A DNA stretch of 64,000 bases from Streptomyces djakartensis (GTDB lineage: Bacteria; Actinomycetota; Actinomycetes; Streptomycetales; Streptomycetaceae). Below the pieces are notes generated by a model that saw only the letters and a program-made list of their open reading frames with translations, had not been told where the DNA came from and did no database searches. The position numbers and the translations under genes are program-made. Below are positions 1 to 8,769 of this stretch, one piece after another. How positions within the stretch are numbered: position 1 is the stretch's first letter; each line of letters opens with the position of its first letter. The stretch covers positions 124,001 to 188,000 of the forward strand of contig NZ_BMWE01000011.1 of the NCBI RefSeq assembly GCF_014651075.1, read 5' to 3'.

Positions 1-2
1 TT

Positions 3-36
3 ACCCGGGGAGCTGCGCGCGGAGGCCTCCCCGGGT
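3..36. terminator. Inverted repeat downstream of the first gene
   Basis: Arms ACCCGGGGAG (3-12) and CTCCCCGGGT (27-36) are perfectly complementary around a 14-nt loop. It lies just past the stop of the minus-strand gene ending at 52 and probably ends its transcript; there is no U-tract, as is common in Streptomyces. The TTA at 1-3 could be the stop codon of another minus-strand gene beginning outside the window, but this cannot be judged. Confidence 0.6.
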
Positions 37-51
37 GGCGCCCACCACGCT

Positions 52-954
52 TCAGCGCAGCTGTCCCGGAGCCTCCATGGCGATCTGCTCGAAGACCTTC
101 TCGTCCGTTGCGAAGACCGAGTCCGGGATGGGCCAGTGGACCACGAATTCCGTGAATCCGAGTTCCGCGTGCCGGCCGGCGAAGTCGACGAACGCGTCCA
201 GGGACTGCAGCGGGCCGTTGCGGTCCGGGGTGAATCCGGTCAGCAGCACCTTGTCGAGGTCGGCCATGTCCCGGCCGATCTCGGCGCAGGTGTCGGCGAG
301 CTTCTCCGCCTGCCTGCGAATGGCCTGAATCGACTGTTCAGGGGTGCCGTTCTCAAACAGCTTGGGGTCGCCCGTGGTCACCCATGCCTGCCCGTACCGG
401 GCTGCCAGTCGCAGCCCGCGCGGCCCGGTTGCGGCCACCGCGAAGGGCAGCCTGGGGCGCTGCACACAGCCGGGGATGTTCCGCGCCTCGTGCGCCGAGT
501 AGAAGTCGCCGTCGTACGACACGGTGTCCTCGTTGAGCAGCCGGTCGAGCAGCGGGACGAACTCGGCGAAGCGGTCGGCGCGCTCGCGCGGGGTCCACGG
601 TTCCTGGCCGAGGGCGGTGGCGTCGAAGCCGGTGCCACCGGCTCCGATACCCAGGGTGACACGCCCCCCGGAGATGTCGTCGAGGGAGATCAGTTCCTTG
701 GCGAGGGTCACCGGGTGCCGGAAGTTCGGCGAGGTCACCAGCGTGCCCAGCCGCAGCCGGTCGGTGACGGTCGCGGCGGCGGTGAGTGTCGGGACGGCGC
801 CGAACCATGGGCCGTCGCGGAAGGTACGCCAGGAGAGATGGTCGTAGGTGTAGGCGGTGTGGAAACCGAGTTGCTCGGCACGCTCCCAGGCCGCGCGGCC
901 GCCTTCGTGCCAGCGACGGTAGGGGAGGATCACGGTGCTCAGGCGCAGACTCAT
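52..954 (-). CDS. LLM-class flavin/F420-dependent oxidoreductase
   Basis: A 300-residue protein of the bacterial luciferase-like monooxygenase superfamily, a single TIM-barrel domain. Family signs are the YTYDHLSW segment near residue 35, the RLRLGTLVTSPNFRHP strand, and GRVTLGIGAGG followed by a glycine-rich cofactor loop. Actinobacterial members of this length usually use F420 or FMN to reduce or oxidise small organic substrates; the substrate cannot be read from sequence. ATG 954 was chosen because homology begins at once (MSLRLSTVILPYRRW). It stands alone, with a parS-like palindrome 36 bp upstream and a terminator hairpin after the stop. Confidence 0.85.
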   Translation of the reverse strand: MSLRLSTVILPYRRWHEGGRAAWERAEQLGFHTAYTYDHLSWRTFRDGPWFGAVPTLTAAATVTDRLRLGTLVTSPNFRHPVTLAKELISLDDISGGRVTLGIGAGGTGFDATALGQEPWTPRERADRFAEFVPLLDRLLNEDTVSYDGDFYSAHEARNIPGCVQRPRLPFAVAATGPRGLRLAARYGQAWVTTGDPKLFENGTPEQSIQAIRRQAEKLADTCAEIGRDMADLDKVLLTGFTPDRNGPLQSLDAFVDFAGRHAELGFTEFVVHWPIPDSVFATDEKVFEQIAMEAPGQLR

Positions 955-989
955 GGGTCGAGCCTAGAGGAGCGCCTCGGGAGATCGGT

Positions 990-1003
990 GTTTCACGTGA
1001 AAC
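990..1003. other. parS-like centromere site (perfect 14-mer)
   Basis: The palindrome GTTTCACGTGAAAC is the consensus ParB-binding site described for Streptomyces, where such sites cluster around oriC. This copy is intergenic, just upstream of the oxidoreductase gene. Confidence 0.9.
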
Positions 1004-1036
1004 GGTCACCGTGAGCGGCCCTCCGTCCACAGCAGA

Positions 1037-1585
1037 TCAGTGCGACCCGGGAAATCGCAAGTACCGCGGTGGTACGGACTGTGTCAGCCACACGCCGTTC
1101 GCACTCACGTGGAACACATGGCCGTCGCGGTGCATGGCGGTACCGTCCACCACCAGTACGACCGGCCGGCCGCGACGGGCACCGACACGGGCCGCCGTCT
1201 CGCGGTCGGGGGAGAGATGCACGTCGTGCCGGTTCATCGGCCTGAGACCCTCCGTCCGGATCGTCTCCAGATGGCGGGCGACGGTGCCGTGGTACAGGAT
1301 CGCGGGCGGTATGGCCGGCGGCAGCCCCAGGTCGACCTCGACGCTGTGGCCCTGGCTGGCTCGGATCCGGGAGCCCTCGACGGCGAAACGCCGCTTGTCG
1401 TTGGCGGCGACGACATGATCCAGTTCCTCACGGGTGAACCGGAAACCGTGCGAGGCGGCCGCCGTGATCACCGTGTCGATCTCGACCCAGCCCGCTTCGT
1501 CGAGCGTGAGCCCGATGCGGTCCGGCTGGTGGCGCAGGTGCTTCGAAAGGTACTTGGACACCTTGACGGTGCGTCTGTCGTCCAT
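1037..1585 (-). CDS. kptA: RNA 2'-phosphotransferase (Tpt1/KptA family)
   Basis: A 182-residue cytosolic enzyme of the Tpt1/KptA family, which moves an internal RNA 2'-phosphate to NAD+, giving ADP-ribose 1''-2''-cyclic phosphate. All family blocks are present: LSKHLRHQP (residues 13-21) in the N-terminal winged-helix part, RIRASQGHS (73-81), LYHGT (97-101) and RHDVHLS (119-125) in the ADP-ribosyltransferase fold. Length is normal. Bacteria lack the yeast-type tRNA splicing that makes such phosphates, so the native substrate is unknown; RNA repair or removal of ADP-ribose-type modifications have been proposed. It is monocistronic, with DnaA-box-like sequences upstream. Confidence 0.93.
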   Translation of the reverse strand: MDDRRTVKVSKYLSKHLRHQPDRIGLTLDEAGWVEIDTVITAAASHGFRFTREELDHVVAANDKRRFAVEGSRIRASQGHSVEVDLGLPPAIPPAILYHGTVARHLETIRTEGLRPMNRHDVHLSPDRETAARVGARRGRPVVLVVDGTAMHRDGHVFHVSANGVWLTQSVPPRYLRFPGSH

Positions 1586-1661
1586 ACCCCCAGCGTGCGG
1601 GAGAGACCTGAATCACGCGATCGAGTTTCACATCGGAGGTTTGATCCACAACGAAGTACGG

Positions 1662-1695
1662 TTATCCACAGGGGAATTCGCGATTCTGTGGACAA
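1662..1695. promoter_or_regulatory. Pair of inverted DnaA-box-like 9-mers
   Basis: TTATCCACA (1662-1670, plus) and TGTGGACAA (1687-1695, minus-strand TTGTCCACA, the preferred Streptomyces DnaA box) face each other in the 139-bp gap between kptA and the hydrolase-SDR gene. Binding would have to be tested; single boxes are frequent near oriC. Confidence 0.6.
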
Positions 1696-1724
1696 CTGGC
1701 CGCCAGGGCAGGGGCCTTGGGCCG

Positions 1725-3482
1725 TCACACCGGCGGTTTCAGCCGTGCGATCCCCCGCAACACCCCCGGCGCCAACCGTGACAGTACCCGGGCACCCCGC
1801 GCCTCAGGCGTCACCGCGACCACCGCCTCGTCGCGCACCACCGCCCGCAGAATCGCTGCGGCGACCTTCTCCGGCGGGTAGTTCCGCAGCCCGTAGAGAC
1901 GGGCGGCACGCTGCCGCAGTCGCTTCTCCTCGCCGGCGTCGACCCCGGCGAAGCGCGCCGTCGCGGTGATGGCCGTGTTGACGAAGCCGGGGCACACCGC
2001 CGTCACGCCGATCCTCTGTCCGGCGAGCTCCGCGCGCAGGCACTCGCTGAGCATGAGCACGGCCGCCTTTGACGTGCTGTAGGCGGGCAGCGCCCGGGAC
2101 GGCTGGTAGGCCGCGGCCGACGCCACGTTGACGATGTGGCCGCCCTGACCGCGCTCGGCCATCCGCCGGCCGAAGAGCCGGCAGCCGTGGATCACGCCCC
2201 ACAGGTTGACGTCGAGGACGGTCTTCCAGTCCTCCGTCGTCGTGTCGAAGAAGGAACCGGACAGTCCGATCCCGGCGTTGTTCACGAGGACATCCACCAC
2301 GCCGTACGCGGTGGTGACCTTCTCGGAGAGCTTCTCCATCTCCTGTTCGTCGGAGACGTCGGCCGTCTCCGCCCAGGCCGCCGGGGCGCCCACCCGGCGG
2401 GCCGACTCGGCGGTGCGCGCCGCCGCCTCGGCGTTCCGGTCGACCGCGACCACCCGTGCCCCGGCCGCGGCGAACGCGAGCGCCGTCGCCCGCCCGATGC
2501 CGCTGCCCGCCCCGGTGACCAGTACCAGCTGCCCGCCGAACCGCTCGGCGTGCCGACCGCTCGCGGTCACCGAAGGCCGCCCGTTCTCCACGGATGTCAC
2601 GAACTCGGTGATCCAGGCCGCCAGCTGATCAGGGCGGGTGCGCGGGATCCAGTGCCCCGCCGGGAGGGTCCGCCGGATCAGGTGCGGAACCCAGTGTTCC
2701 AGCTCGTCGTCGAGCCGCTCCGAAAGAAAACGGTCCTTCAGCGGCGTGATGAGCTGCACGGGTGCGTGGGCGTGTGCGTCCGGGCGCGGCCTGCGCAGCC
2801 GGGGCCGGACGTTGTCCCGGTACAGCCAGGCCCCGTGCGCCGCGTCCGAGGGCAGCGACGAGGTCGGGTAGCCCCCGGCCGGCACCCGCTCGAGGCGCTC
2901 CAGCGTCCTCGGCCAGCGCCAGCCGAGCGGCCCTCGCCAGGCGAGCTCGGGCAGCACGGGCGTGTGCAGCAGGTACACGTACCAGGAGCGGGCGCCCTGC
3001 CCGAGGAGCTGGGCGACCCGGCCTGGGGTGGGCCGCTTCACGCGGCTGCCGATCCAGTGGCCGAGGTGGTCGAGCGACGGCCCGGACATCGACGTGAAGG
3101 AGGCGATACGGCCCTCGGTGCGCTTGACGGTGGTGAACTCCCAGGCCTGCACCGAACCCCAGTCGTGCCCCACCAGGTGCACCGGCCGGCCCGGGCTCAC
3201 CGCGTCCGCGACGGCCAGGAAGTCCTCCGTCAGCTTCTCCAGCGTGAACCCGCCCCGCAGCGGCCGCGGCGCCGTCGACCGGCCGTGACCGCGGACGTCG
3301 TACGCCACCACGTGGAAGTGCCCGGCGAGACGCGCGGCGACCTCGGACCACACCTCCTTGCTGTCGGGGTAGCCGTGCACCAGCACGACCGTCGGCCGAC
3401 CGGGATCCCCCAGCTCGGCCACGGACAACTCGACTCCACCGGTCCGCACCCGGCGCTCCCGCGCACCCCTGAGCAACGTCAT
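1725..3482 (-). CDS. Alpha/beta-hydrolase and short-chain dehydrogenase fusion (EphD-like)
   Basis: A 585-residue two-domain protein. Residues about 15-300 form an alpha/beta hydrolase of epoxide-hydrolase type: HGYPD (36-40, oxyanion HGxP), GHDWG (105-109, nucleophile Asp) and a late GHWIP His motif. Residues about 315-585 form a classical SDR: TGAGSGIG (323-330, NAD(P)-binding), NNAG (401-404), and the catalytic Tyr468-x3-Lys472. The same order is found in mycobacterial EphD, implicated in mycolate metabolism; Streptomyces lacks mycolates, so another lipid or epoxide substrate is likely. Start ATG 3482 places hydrolase homology at about residue 13. Neighbours give no pathway hint. Confidence 0.87.
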   Translation of the reverse strand: MTLLRGARERRVRTGGVELSVAELGDPGRPTVVLVHGYPDSKEVWSEVAARLAGHFHVVAYDVRGHGRSTAPRPLRGGFTLEKLTEDFLAVADAVSPGRPVHLVGHDWGSVQAWEFTTVKRTEGRIASFTSMSGPSLDHLGHWIGSRVKRPTPGRVAQLLGQGARSWYVYLLHTPVLPELAWRGPLGWRWPRTLERLERVPAGGYPTSSLPSDAAHGAWLYRDNVRPRLRRPRPDAHAHAPVQLITPLKDRFLSERLDDELEHWVPHLIRRTLPAGHWIPRTRPDQLAAWITEFVTSVENGRPSVTASGRHAERFGGQLVLVTGAGSGIGRATALAFAAAGARVVAVDRNAEAAARTAESARRVGAPAAWAETADVSDEQEMEKLSEKVTTAYGVVDVLVNNAGIGLSGSFFDTTTEDWKTVLDVNLWGVIHGCRLFGRRMAERGQGGHIVNVASAAAYQPSRALPAYSTSKAAVLMLSECLRAELAGQRIGVTAVCPGFVNTAITATARFAGVDAGEEKRLRQRAARLYGLRNYPPEKVAAAILRAVVRDEAVVAVTPEARGARVLSRLAPGVLRGIARLKPPV

Positions 3483-3656
3483 CCGGCGAATCTGACAGTT
3501 GTTAGAGAAGCCGTCAACAGGGCGCTGCCCGGGGTCGCCACGGCCGTGGTAACTCCCGAGAACCAGCTCCCCTAAGGGCCCGTACTACCTCAGGTTGATA
3601 CGAAGACAGCTCTGCGGAGTGACGACCGCCACGCTCACGGCCCCTACCGTCGAAGC

Positions 3657-4631
3657 GTGACTGTGATCGCGACCGAAAGCCTGAGCAAGCGGTTCCCCAG
3701 GGTGACCGCGCTTGACCGGCTCTCCGTGGACGTCGGGCCCGGTGTGACCGGACTCGTCGGAGCCAACGGAGCCGGCAAGTCCACACTGATCAAGATCCTG
3801 CTGGGTCTGTCCCCCGCCACCGAGGGCCGCGCCGAAGTGCTCGGCCTCGACGTCGCCACCAAGGGCGCCGACATCCGCGAGCGGGTCGGCTACATGCCCG
3901 AGCACGACTGCCTGCCGCCGGACGTCTCCGCCACCGAGTTCGTCGTCCACATGGCACGCATGTCGGGCCTGCCGCCCACCGCCGCCCGCGAGCGCACCGC
4001 CGACACCCTGCGCCACGTCGGCCTGTACGAGGAGCGCTACCGCCCCATAGGCGGCTACTCCACCGGCATGAAGCAGCGCGTGAAACTCGCGCAGGCCCTC
4101 GTCCACGACCCGCAGCTGGTCTTCCTCGACGAGCCGACCAACGGCCTCGACCCGGTCGGCCGGGACGAGATGCTCGGCCTGATCCGCCGCATCCACACCG
4201 ACTTCGGCATATCGGTCCTGGTCACCTCCCACCTGCTGGGCGAGCTCGAGCGCACCTGCGACCACGTCGTCGTCATCGACGGCGGCAAGCTCCTGCGCTC
4301 CAGCTCCACGACGGACTTCACACAGACCACCACGACCCTCGCCATCGAGGTCACCGACACCGACGAGCACCCGGACGGCACCCGCGCGGTGCGCGAGGCG
4401 CTGCACGCGCGAGGGGTGAGTGTCGAGGACGGCAGCGGCCTGCCCGGCGCCGGCCGCATCCTGCTCCTGACCGCACAGGGTGAGGAGACCTACGACCTGA
4501 TCCGGGACGTGATCGCCGACCTCGGACTCGGCCTGGTGCGCATGGAGCAGCGCCGGCACCACATCTCCGAGGTCTTCACGGCCGGCGACCAGCACGAGCA
4601 GCGGAAGGAGGCGGTCGGCCATGGCGGTTGA
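3657..4631 (+). CDS. ABC transporter ATP-binding protein (first pair)
   Basis: A 324-residue ATPase of the CcmA/DRA type that drives multi-spanning permeases. Walker A GANGAGKST (35-43), signature STGMKQRVKLAQAL, Walker B LVFLDEPTNGLDP and the switch His in VTSHLL are intact. GTG 3657 is the start; a TACCGT -10-like element ends 6 nt upstream, so the transcript may be leaderless. The 3' end overlaps the permease start by 11 bp, so the two are translationally coupled. With the next three genes it forms a four-gene exporter operon. The C-terminal 90 residues are a regulatory tail typical of this subgroup. Substrate unknown. Confidence 0.92.
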   Translation: MTVIATESLSKRFPRVTALDRLSVDVGPGVTGLVGANGAGKSTLIKILLGLSPATEGRAEVLGLDVATKGADIRERVGYMPEHDCLPPDVSATEFVVHMARMSGLPPTAARERTADTLRHVGLYEERYRPIGGYSTGMKQRVKLAQALVHDPQLVFLDEPTNGLDPVGRDEMLGLIRRIHTDFGISVLVTSHLLGELERTCDHVVVIDGGKLLRSSSTTDFTQTTTTLAIEVTDTDEHPDGTRAVREALHARGVSVEDGSGLPGAGRILLLTAQGEETYDLIRDVIADLGLGLVRMEQRRHHISEVFTAGDQHEQRKEAVGHGG

Positions 4632-5538
4632 GCACTCCACGGGGGCAGCGGCCCCGGCCCCGGGCGACCAGACCCGCATCCACAACATCGGCTACCGCGG
4701 CTACGACGGCCCCCGCCTGGGCCGCGCCTACGCCCGCCGGTCCCTGTACTCGCAGTCCCTGCGGGGTTCCTACGGCCTCGGCCGCTCGGTCAAGTCCAAG
4801 GTCCTGCCGATGCTGCTGTTCGTGGTGATGTGCGTGCCCGCGGCGATCATCGTCGCCGTCGCGGTCGCCACCAAGGCGAACGCCCTGCCCCTGGACTACA
4901 CGCGCAACGCGATCGTCATGCAGGCGGTCATCAGCCTGTACGTCGCCTCGCAGGCACCCCAGTCCGTCTCGCGCGACCTGCGCTTCAAGACCGTACCGCT
5001 GTACTTCTCGCGGCCCATCGAGACCGCCGACTACGTCCGCGCCAAGTTCGCGGCACTGGCCTCGGCGTTGTTCATCCTCACCGCGGCGCCGCTGCTCGTG
5101 CTCTACGTGGGCGCGCTGCTGGCCAAGCTCGACTTCGCCGACCAGACCAAGGGATTCGCACAGGGACTCGTCTCCGTGGCACTGCTCTCACTGCTGTTCG
5201 CCGGCATCGGCCTGGTCATCGCGTCCTTCACGCCGCGCCGCGGCTTCGGCATCGCGGCCGTGATCGCCGTACTGACCATCAGCTACGGCGCCGTCTCGAC
5301 CCTCCAGGCCATCGCCGACGCGCAGGGCAGCAGTGACGCCGTGCCGTGGATCGGGCTCTTCTCGCCGATCACCATCATCGACGGTGTGCAGTCCGCGTTC
5401 CTCGGCGCGACCTCCGCCTTCCCCGGCGGGGTGGGCCCGGGCAATGCCGAAGGCGTCGTCTACGTCCTCGTCGCACTCGGTCTGATCGCCGCGAGCTACG
5501 GCCTGCTGATGCGCCGCTACAAGAAGGTGGGCCTGTGA
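4621..5538 (+). CDS. ABC transporter permease (ABC-2 type, first pair)
   Basis: A 305-residue integral membrane protein with about six hydrophobic helices. A hydrophilic N-terminus (about 60 residues, containing IHNIGYRGYDGPRLGR) is followed by helices beginning near SKVLPMLLFVVMCVPAAI. Such a conserved N-terminal YRGYDG segment is common in actinobacterial ABC-2 permeases. Its start lies inside the ATPase gene and its TGA overlaps the next gene's GTG (GTGA), so it is part of a coupled operon. It should form the channel for the upstream ATPase; substrate unknown. Confidence 0.88.
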   Translation: MAVEHSTGAAAPAPGDQTRIHNIGYRGYDGPRLGRAYARRSLYSQSLRGSYGLGRSVKSKVLPMLLFVVMCVPAAIIVAVAVATKANALPLDYTRNAIVMQAVISLYVASQAPQSVSRDLRFKTVPLYFSRPIETADYVRAKFAALASALFILTAAPLLVLYVGALLAKLDFADQTKGFAQGLVSVALLSLLFAGIGLVIASFTPRRGFGIAAVIAVLTISYGAVSTLQAIADAQGSSDAVPWIGLFSPITIIDGVQSAFLGATSAFPGGVGPGNAEGVVYVLVALGLIAASYGLLMRRYKKVGL

Positions 5539-6446
5539 CCACGCTCTCCATCGACCACGTCTCCCGCTGGTTCGGCAACGTGGTCGCCGTCAACGACATC
5601 ACCATGACCATCGGCCCCGGCGTCACCGGCCTGCTCGGTCCCAACGGCGCCGGCAAGTCCACCCTCATCAACATGATGGGCGGCTTCCTGGCCCCCTCCA
5701 CCGGCACGGTCACCCTCGACGGCCAGCCGGTGTGGCGCAACGAGCAGATCTACAAGCACATCGGCGTCGTCCCCGAGCGGGAGGCGATGTACGACTTCCT
5801 CACCGGCAAGGAGTTCGTCCTGGCCAACGCCGAGTTGCACGGCCTGGGCGCCAGGGCGGCCCAGAAGGCACTCGCCACGGTCGAGATGGAGTACGCGCAG
5901 GACCGCAAGATCCAGACGTACTCCAAAGGCATGCGCCAGCGCGTGAAGATGGCGAGCGCCCTCGTGCACGACCCCTCACTGCTGCTGCTGGACGAACCGT
6001 TCAACGGCATGGACCCCCGTCAGCGCATGCAGCTGATGGACCTGCTGCGGCGCATGGGCGACGAGGGCCGCACGGTGCTGTTCTCGTCCCACATTCTCGA
6101 AGAGGTCGAGCAACTCGCCTGGCACATCGAGGTCGTCGTCGCCGGACGGCATGCCGCCAGCGGCGACTTCCGCAAGATCCGCCGCCTGATGACGGACCGG
6201 CCACACCGCTACCTGGTGCGTTCCAGCGACGACCGCGCCCTGGCGGCGGCGCTGATCGCCGACCCGTCGACGTCCGGCATCGAGGTCGACCTCGCCGAGG
6301 GCGCGCTGCGCGTCCAGGCCGTCGACTTCGGCCGCTTCACGGCCCTGCTGCCGCGGGTGGCCAGGGACAACGGCATCCGCCTGCTCACGGTCTCGCCGTC
6401 CGACGAGTCCCTCGAGTCCGTCTTCTCGTATCTGGTCGCGGCGTAG
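5535..6446 (+). CDS. ABC transporter ATP-binding protein (second pair)
   Basis: A 303-residue ATPase closely resembling the first one. It has GPNGAGKST Walker A, YSKGMRQRVKMASAL signature, LLLLDEPFNGMDP Walker B and a SSHILEEVE switch segment. The reading frame is open further upstream, but GTG 5535 is chosen because it overlaps the permease stop in a GTGA junction and puts TTLSIDHVSRWFG at the N-terminus, as in homologues. The DEPFNGMDP motif differs from the usual DEPTNGLDP and marks it as a distinct subfamily from its neighbour, suggesting the two ATPases are not interchangeable copies. Confidence 0.91.
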   Translation: MTTLSIDHVSRWFGNVVAVNDITMTIGPGVTGLLGPNGAGKSTLINMMGGFLAPSTGTVTLDGQPVWRNEQIYKHIGVVPEREAMYDFLTGKEFVLANAELHGLGARAAQKALATVEMEYAQDRKIQTYSKGMRQRVKMASALVHDPSLLLLDEPFNGMDPRQRMQLMDLLRRMGDEGRTVLFSSHILEEVEQLAWHIEVVVAGRHAASGDFRKIRRLMTDRPHRYLVRSSDDRALAAALIADPSTSGIEVDLAEGALRVQAVDFGRFTALLPRVARDNGIRLLTVSPSDESLESVFSYLVAA

Positions 6447-6452
6447 GAGGCC

Positions 6453-7175
6453 ATGATGTACGACCCCACAGTCGCCCGGCTCACCTACCGGGCCCTGCTC
6501 GGCCGTCGCCGGGCCCTCATCCTCGGTGCCCTGCCGCTGCTGCTGATCGTGATCGCCGTGGCGGTGCGGGGCCTCGCCGGGGCGGACGACCAGACCGCGT
6601 CGGACCTGCTGGGAGGACTCGCCCTCGCCACGATGGTGCCGATCATCGGCGTCATCGCGGGCACCGGCGCGATCGGCCCGGAGATAGACGACGGCTCGGT
6701 GGTGTACCTGCTGTCCAAGCCGATCAAACGGCCGACGATCATCTTCACCAAGCTGATCGTGGCCATAGCGGTGACCATGGTGTTCTCCGCGGTGCCGACG
6801 CTCATCGCCGGGTTCATCCTGAACGGCAACGGGCAGCAGATCGCCGTCGCCTACACGGTGGCCGCGCTGGTCGCCTCCATCGCCTACGCCGCACTGTTCC
6901 TGCTGCTCGGCACGGTCTCCCGGCACGCGGTGGTGTTCGGGCTCGTCTATGCCCTGGTCTGGGAGGCCCTGTTCGGCTCCCTGGTGCCGGGCGCCCGCAC
7001 GCTGAGCGTCCAGCAGTGGTCGCTGGCCGTGGCCCAGAAGGTCTCCGGCGGTGACCTGGTGACCTCTGACGTGGGGCTGACCACGGCGACGGTGCTGCTG
7101 GTGGCCGTCACCGTGCTGGCCACCTGGTACGCCGGTCAGAAGCTGCGCTCGCTGACGCTGGCCGGCGAGGAGTGA
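6453..7175 (+). CDS. ABC transporter permease (second pair)
   Basis: A 240-residue membrane protein with about six helices (first at residues 20-40, LILGALPLLLIVIAVAV). The segment DDGSVVYLLSKPIKRPTI after the second helix is typical of ABC-2 permeases that couple to CcmA-type ATPases. It follows the second ATPase by 6 bp with a good TAGGAGG ribosome site. It is the last gene of the operon; ATG 6456 is an equally possible start. Together with the first pair this may form one heteromeric exporter or two related ones. Confidence 0.87.
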   Translation: MMYDPTVARLTYRALLGRRRALILGALPLLLIVIAVAVRGLAGADDQTASDLLGGLALATMVPIIGVIAGTGAIGPEIDDGSVVYLLSKPIKRPTIIFTKLIVAIAVTMVFSAVPTLIAGFILNGNGQQIAVAYTVAALVASIAYAALFLLLGTVSRHAVVFGLVYALVWEALFGSLVPGARTLSVQQWSLAVAQKVSGGDLVTSDVGLTTATVLLVAVTVLATWYAGQKLRSLTLAGEE

Positions 7176-7281
7176 CGAGCCCCGGCCTTGACGGTGGCTT
7201 CACCTCCGCCAGGGCACACTGGGCAAACCGCACGTAAGGGCACAGCACGGGAGTGGGGCGGCCGACCGGGAGGGGACGGGG

Positions 7282-7530
7282 ATGGCGGGCGAGAGGGCTC
7301 AGTACGACGGGCGGTCCGACAGCGGATCCGGCGATGACGACTGGGACGACCTCGTCCTGGACGAGGACTTCATACGTTCCGCCGGCACCTCCGAGCCGTC
7401 CGCCCGCGCCCGGATGCTCGCCGCGCGCTGGCGCCGTGAGGAGCCGGAGCCGCAGCCCTGGCGCTCCGACGAGCCGCCCGCGGGCTGGTTCTTCAGCAAG
7501 GCCCGCCGACGCAGGTGGCGCAGGCGGTAG
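7282..7530 (+). CDS. Small acidic/basic conserved hypothetical protein
   Basis: An 82-residue soluble protein that I do not recognise as a named family. The first half is acidic (GDDDWDDLVLDEDFIRSA), the middle carries ARMLAARWRR, and the C-terminus is strongly basic (KARRRRWRRR) after a PPAGWFF segment. The charge split suggests binding to a protein or nucleic acid. ATG 7282 follows GGGGACGGGG. It is separated by about 100 bp from the ABC operon and followed by a strong hairpin. Confidence 0.7.
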   Translation: MAGERAQYDGRSDSGSGDDDWDDLVLDEDFIRSAGTSEPSARARMLAARWRREEPEPQPWRSDEPPAGWFFSKARRRRWRRR

Positions 7531-7563
7531 CCGACGGCTGCCGATTTAATCGGTGGCGTCCAG

Positions 7564-7604
7564 ATCGCCCGGCAGGCAGCATGGTTCTCGTCCTGCCGGG
7601 CGAT
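7564..7604. terminator. Terminator hairpin after the 82-residue gene
   Basis: Perfect 13-bp arms ATCGCCCGGCAGG (7564-7576) and CCTGCCGGGCGAT (7592-7604) with a 15-nt loop, 34 bp after the stop. There is no long U-tract. Confidence 0.75.
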
Positions 7605-7640
7605 GAGTCCGGCGCCATGTTCTGGGAGAGGAGCAGGACG

Positions 7641-7703
7641 ATGTCCATGCACGGCAGTACGTCCAGCTCCCTTCAGGGCAGCCCGCGGCGGGTTCCGGAG
7701 TAG
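7641..7703 (+). CDS. Possible 20-residue leader peptide
   Basis: A short frame starting ATG 7641, 5 nt after a purine-rich ribosome site (GGAGAGGAGCAGG), ends at TAG 7703, about 95 nt before the tRNA-like element. It is Ser-rich in the middle and basic at the end. The only support is the ribosome site and position. Confidence 0.25.
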   Translation: MSMHGSTSSSLQGSPRRVPE

Positions 7704-7763
7704 TCGCTACCCCTCCGTAGAGCCCGCCCCACACGCGGAGCTGCCCGGGGCGGCCGCTTCGAG

Positions 7764-7785
7764 CACGCGAATCGCACCTCGCGTG
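7764..7785 (+). other. Stem-loop immediately upstream of the tRNA-like element
   Basis: Arms CACGCGA (7764-7770) and TCGCGTG (7779-7785) around an 8-nt loop, ending 12 nt before the tRNA-like acceptor strand. It could be a processing or terminator structure. Confidence 0.4.
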
Positions 7786-7797
7786 GGCCGCCCACCC

Positions 7798-7930
<133 letters not shown>

Positions 7931-7950
7931 GGCCCCGTACGACCCAAGGC

Positions 7951-8769
7951 TCAGCCCAGCAACCGCTCCAGCACCACCGCGATCCCGTCCTCCTCGTTCG
8001 AGGACGTCACCTCGTCGGCCACCGCCTTCAGCTCCTCGTGGGCGCCGGCCATGGCGACACCGTAGGAGGACCAGGCGAACATCGGGATGTCGTTGGGCAT
8101 GTCGCCGAAGGCGATCGTGTCCGCCGCCTTCATCTTGAGCCGACGGGCCGCCAGGGACAGACCCGTCGCCTTGGACAGGCCCAGGGGGAGGAGTTCGACG
8201 ATGCCCTCGCCCGCCATGACGACGGTGACGAAACCGCCGGCGGTCCGTGTGGCCACCTCGCACAACTCGTCGTCCGACAGCGTCGGGTGCTGGATGTAGA
8301 GCTTGTTCAGCGGTGCGCTCCACAGATCGGAGGCGTCCGTGAACGGGGTCGCGGGGAGGGCTCCGTGGACCGCGTAACCGGGCCCCACCAGCACCTCGCC
8401 GTCCAGGCCGTCACGGCTCGCCGCCAGGTGCAGCGGACCGACCTCCGCCTCGATCTTCGCCAGCGCCACCCCGGCCAGCTGCCGGTCCAGCGTCACCGAC
8501 GTCAGCAGGCGGTGGGCGCCCGCGTCGTACACCTGCGCGCCCTGGCCGCAGACGGCCAGGCCCTGGTAGCCGAGCTCGTCGAGGATGTGCCTGGTCCAGG
8601 GGACCGACCGGCCGGTGACGACGATGTGTGCGGCGCCCGCCGCGGTGGCCGCGGCGAGCGCGTCACGGGTGCGTGCCGACACGGAGTCGTCGGTCCGCAG
8701 CAGCGTCCCGTCGAGGTCGGTCGCGATCAGCTTGTACGGGAAGCCGCCCGAGGGAGCAGTGTCGCTCAC
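7951..8769 (-). CDS. HAD-superfamily hydrolase (Cof/YbiV-like phosphatase)
   Basis: A 272-residue haloacid-dehalogenase family phosphatase of the Cof type (C2B cap). Motif I is DLDGTLL (near residue 18), the motif II region contains VTGR, and motif III is GDMPNDIPMF near the C-terminus. The frame is open further upstream, but GTG 8769 overlaps the serS stop as GTGA and gives the expected N-terminus just before KLIATDLDGT. It therefore forms a coupled operon with serS. Cof-type enzymes dephosphorylate sugar phosphates, pyridoxal phosphate or similar; which one is not visible. A housekeeping metabolite-repair role beside serS is an inference. Confidence 0.88.
   Translation of the reverse strand: MSDTAPSGGFPYKLIATDLDGTLLRTDDSVSARTRDALAAATAAGAAHIVVTGRSVPWTRHILDELGYQGLAVCGQGAQVYDAGAHRLLTSVTLDRQLAGVALAKIEAEVGPLHLAASRDGLDGEVLVGPGYAVHGALPATPFTDASDLWSAPLNKLYIQHPTLSDDELCEVATRTAGGFVTVVMAGEGIVELLPLGLSKATGLSLAARRLKMKAADTIAFGDMPNDIPMFAWSSYGVAMAGAHEELKAVADEVTSSNEEDGIAVVLERLLG

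Noticed and set aside
7515..7640. 62-codon frame crossing the terminator hairpin at 7564-7604
   Set aside because: It overlaps the end of the 82-residue gene, runs through a strong terminator and has no ribosome site at its ATG.
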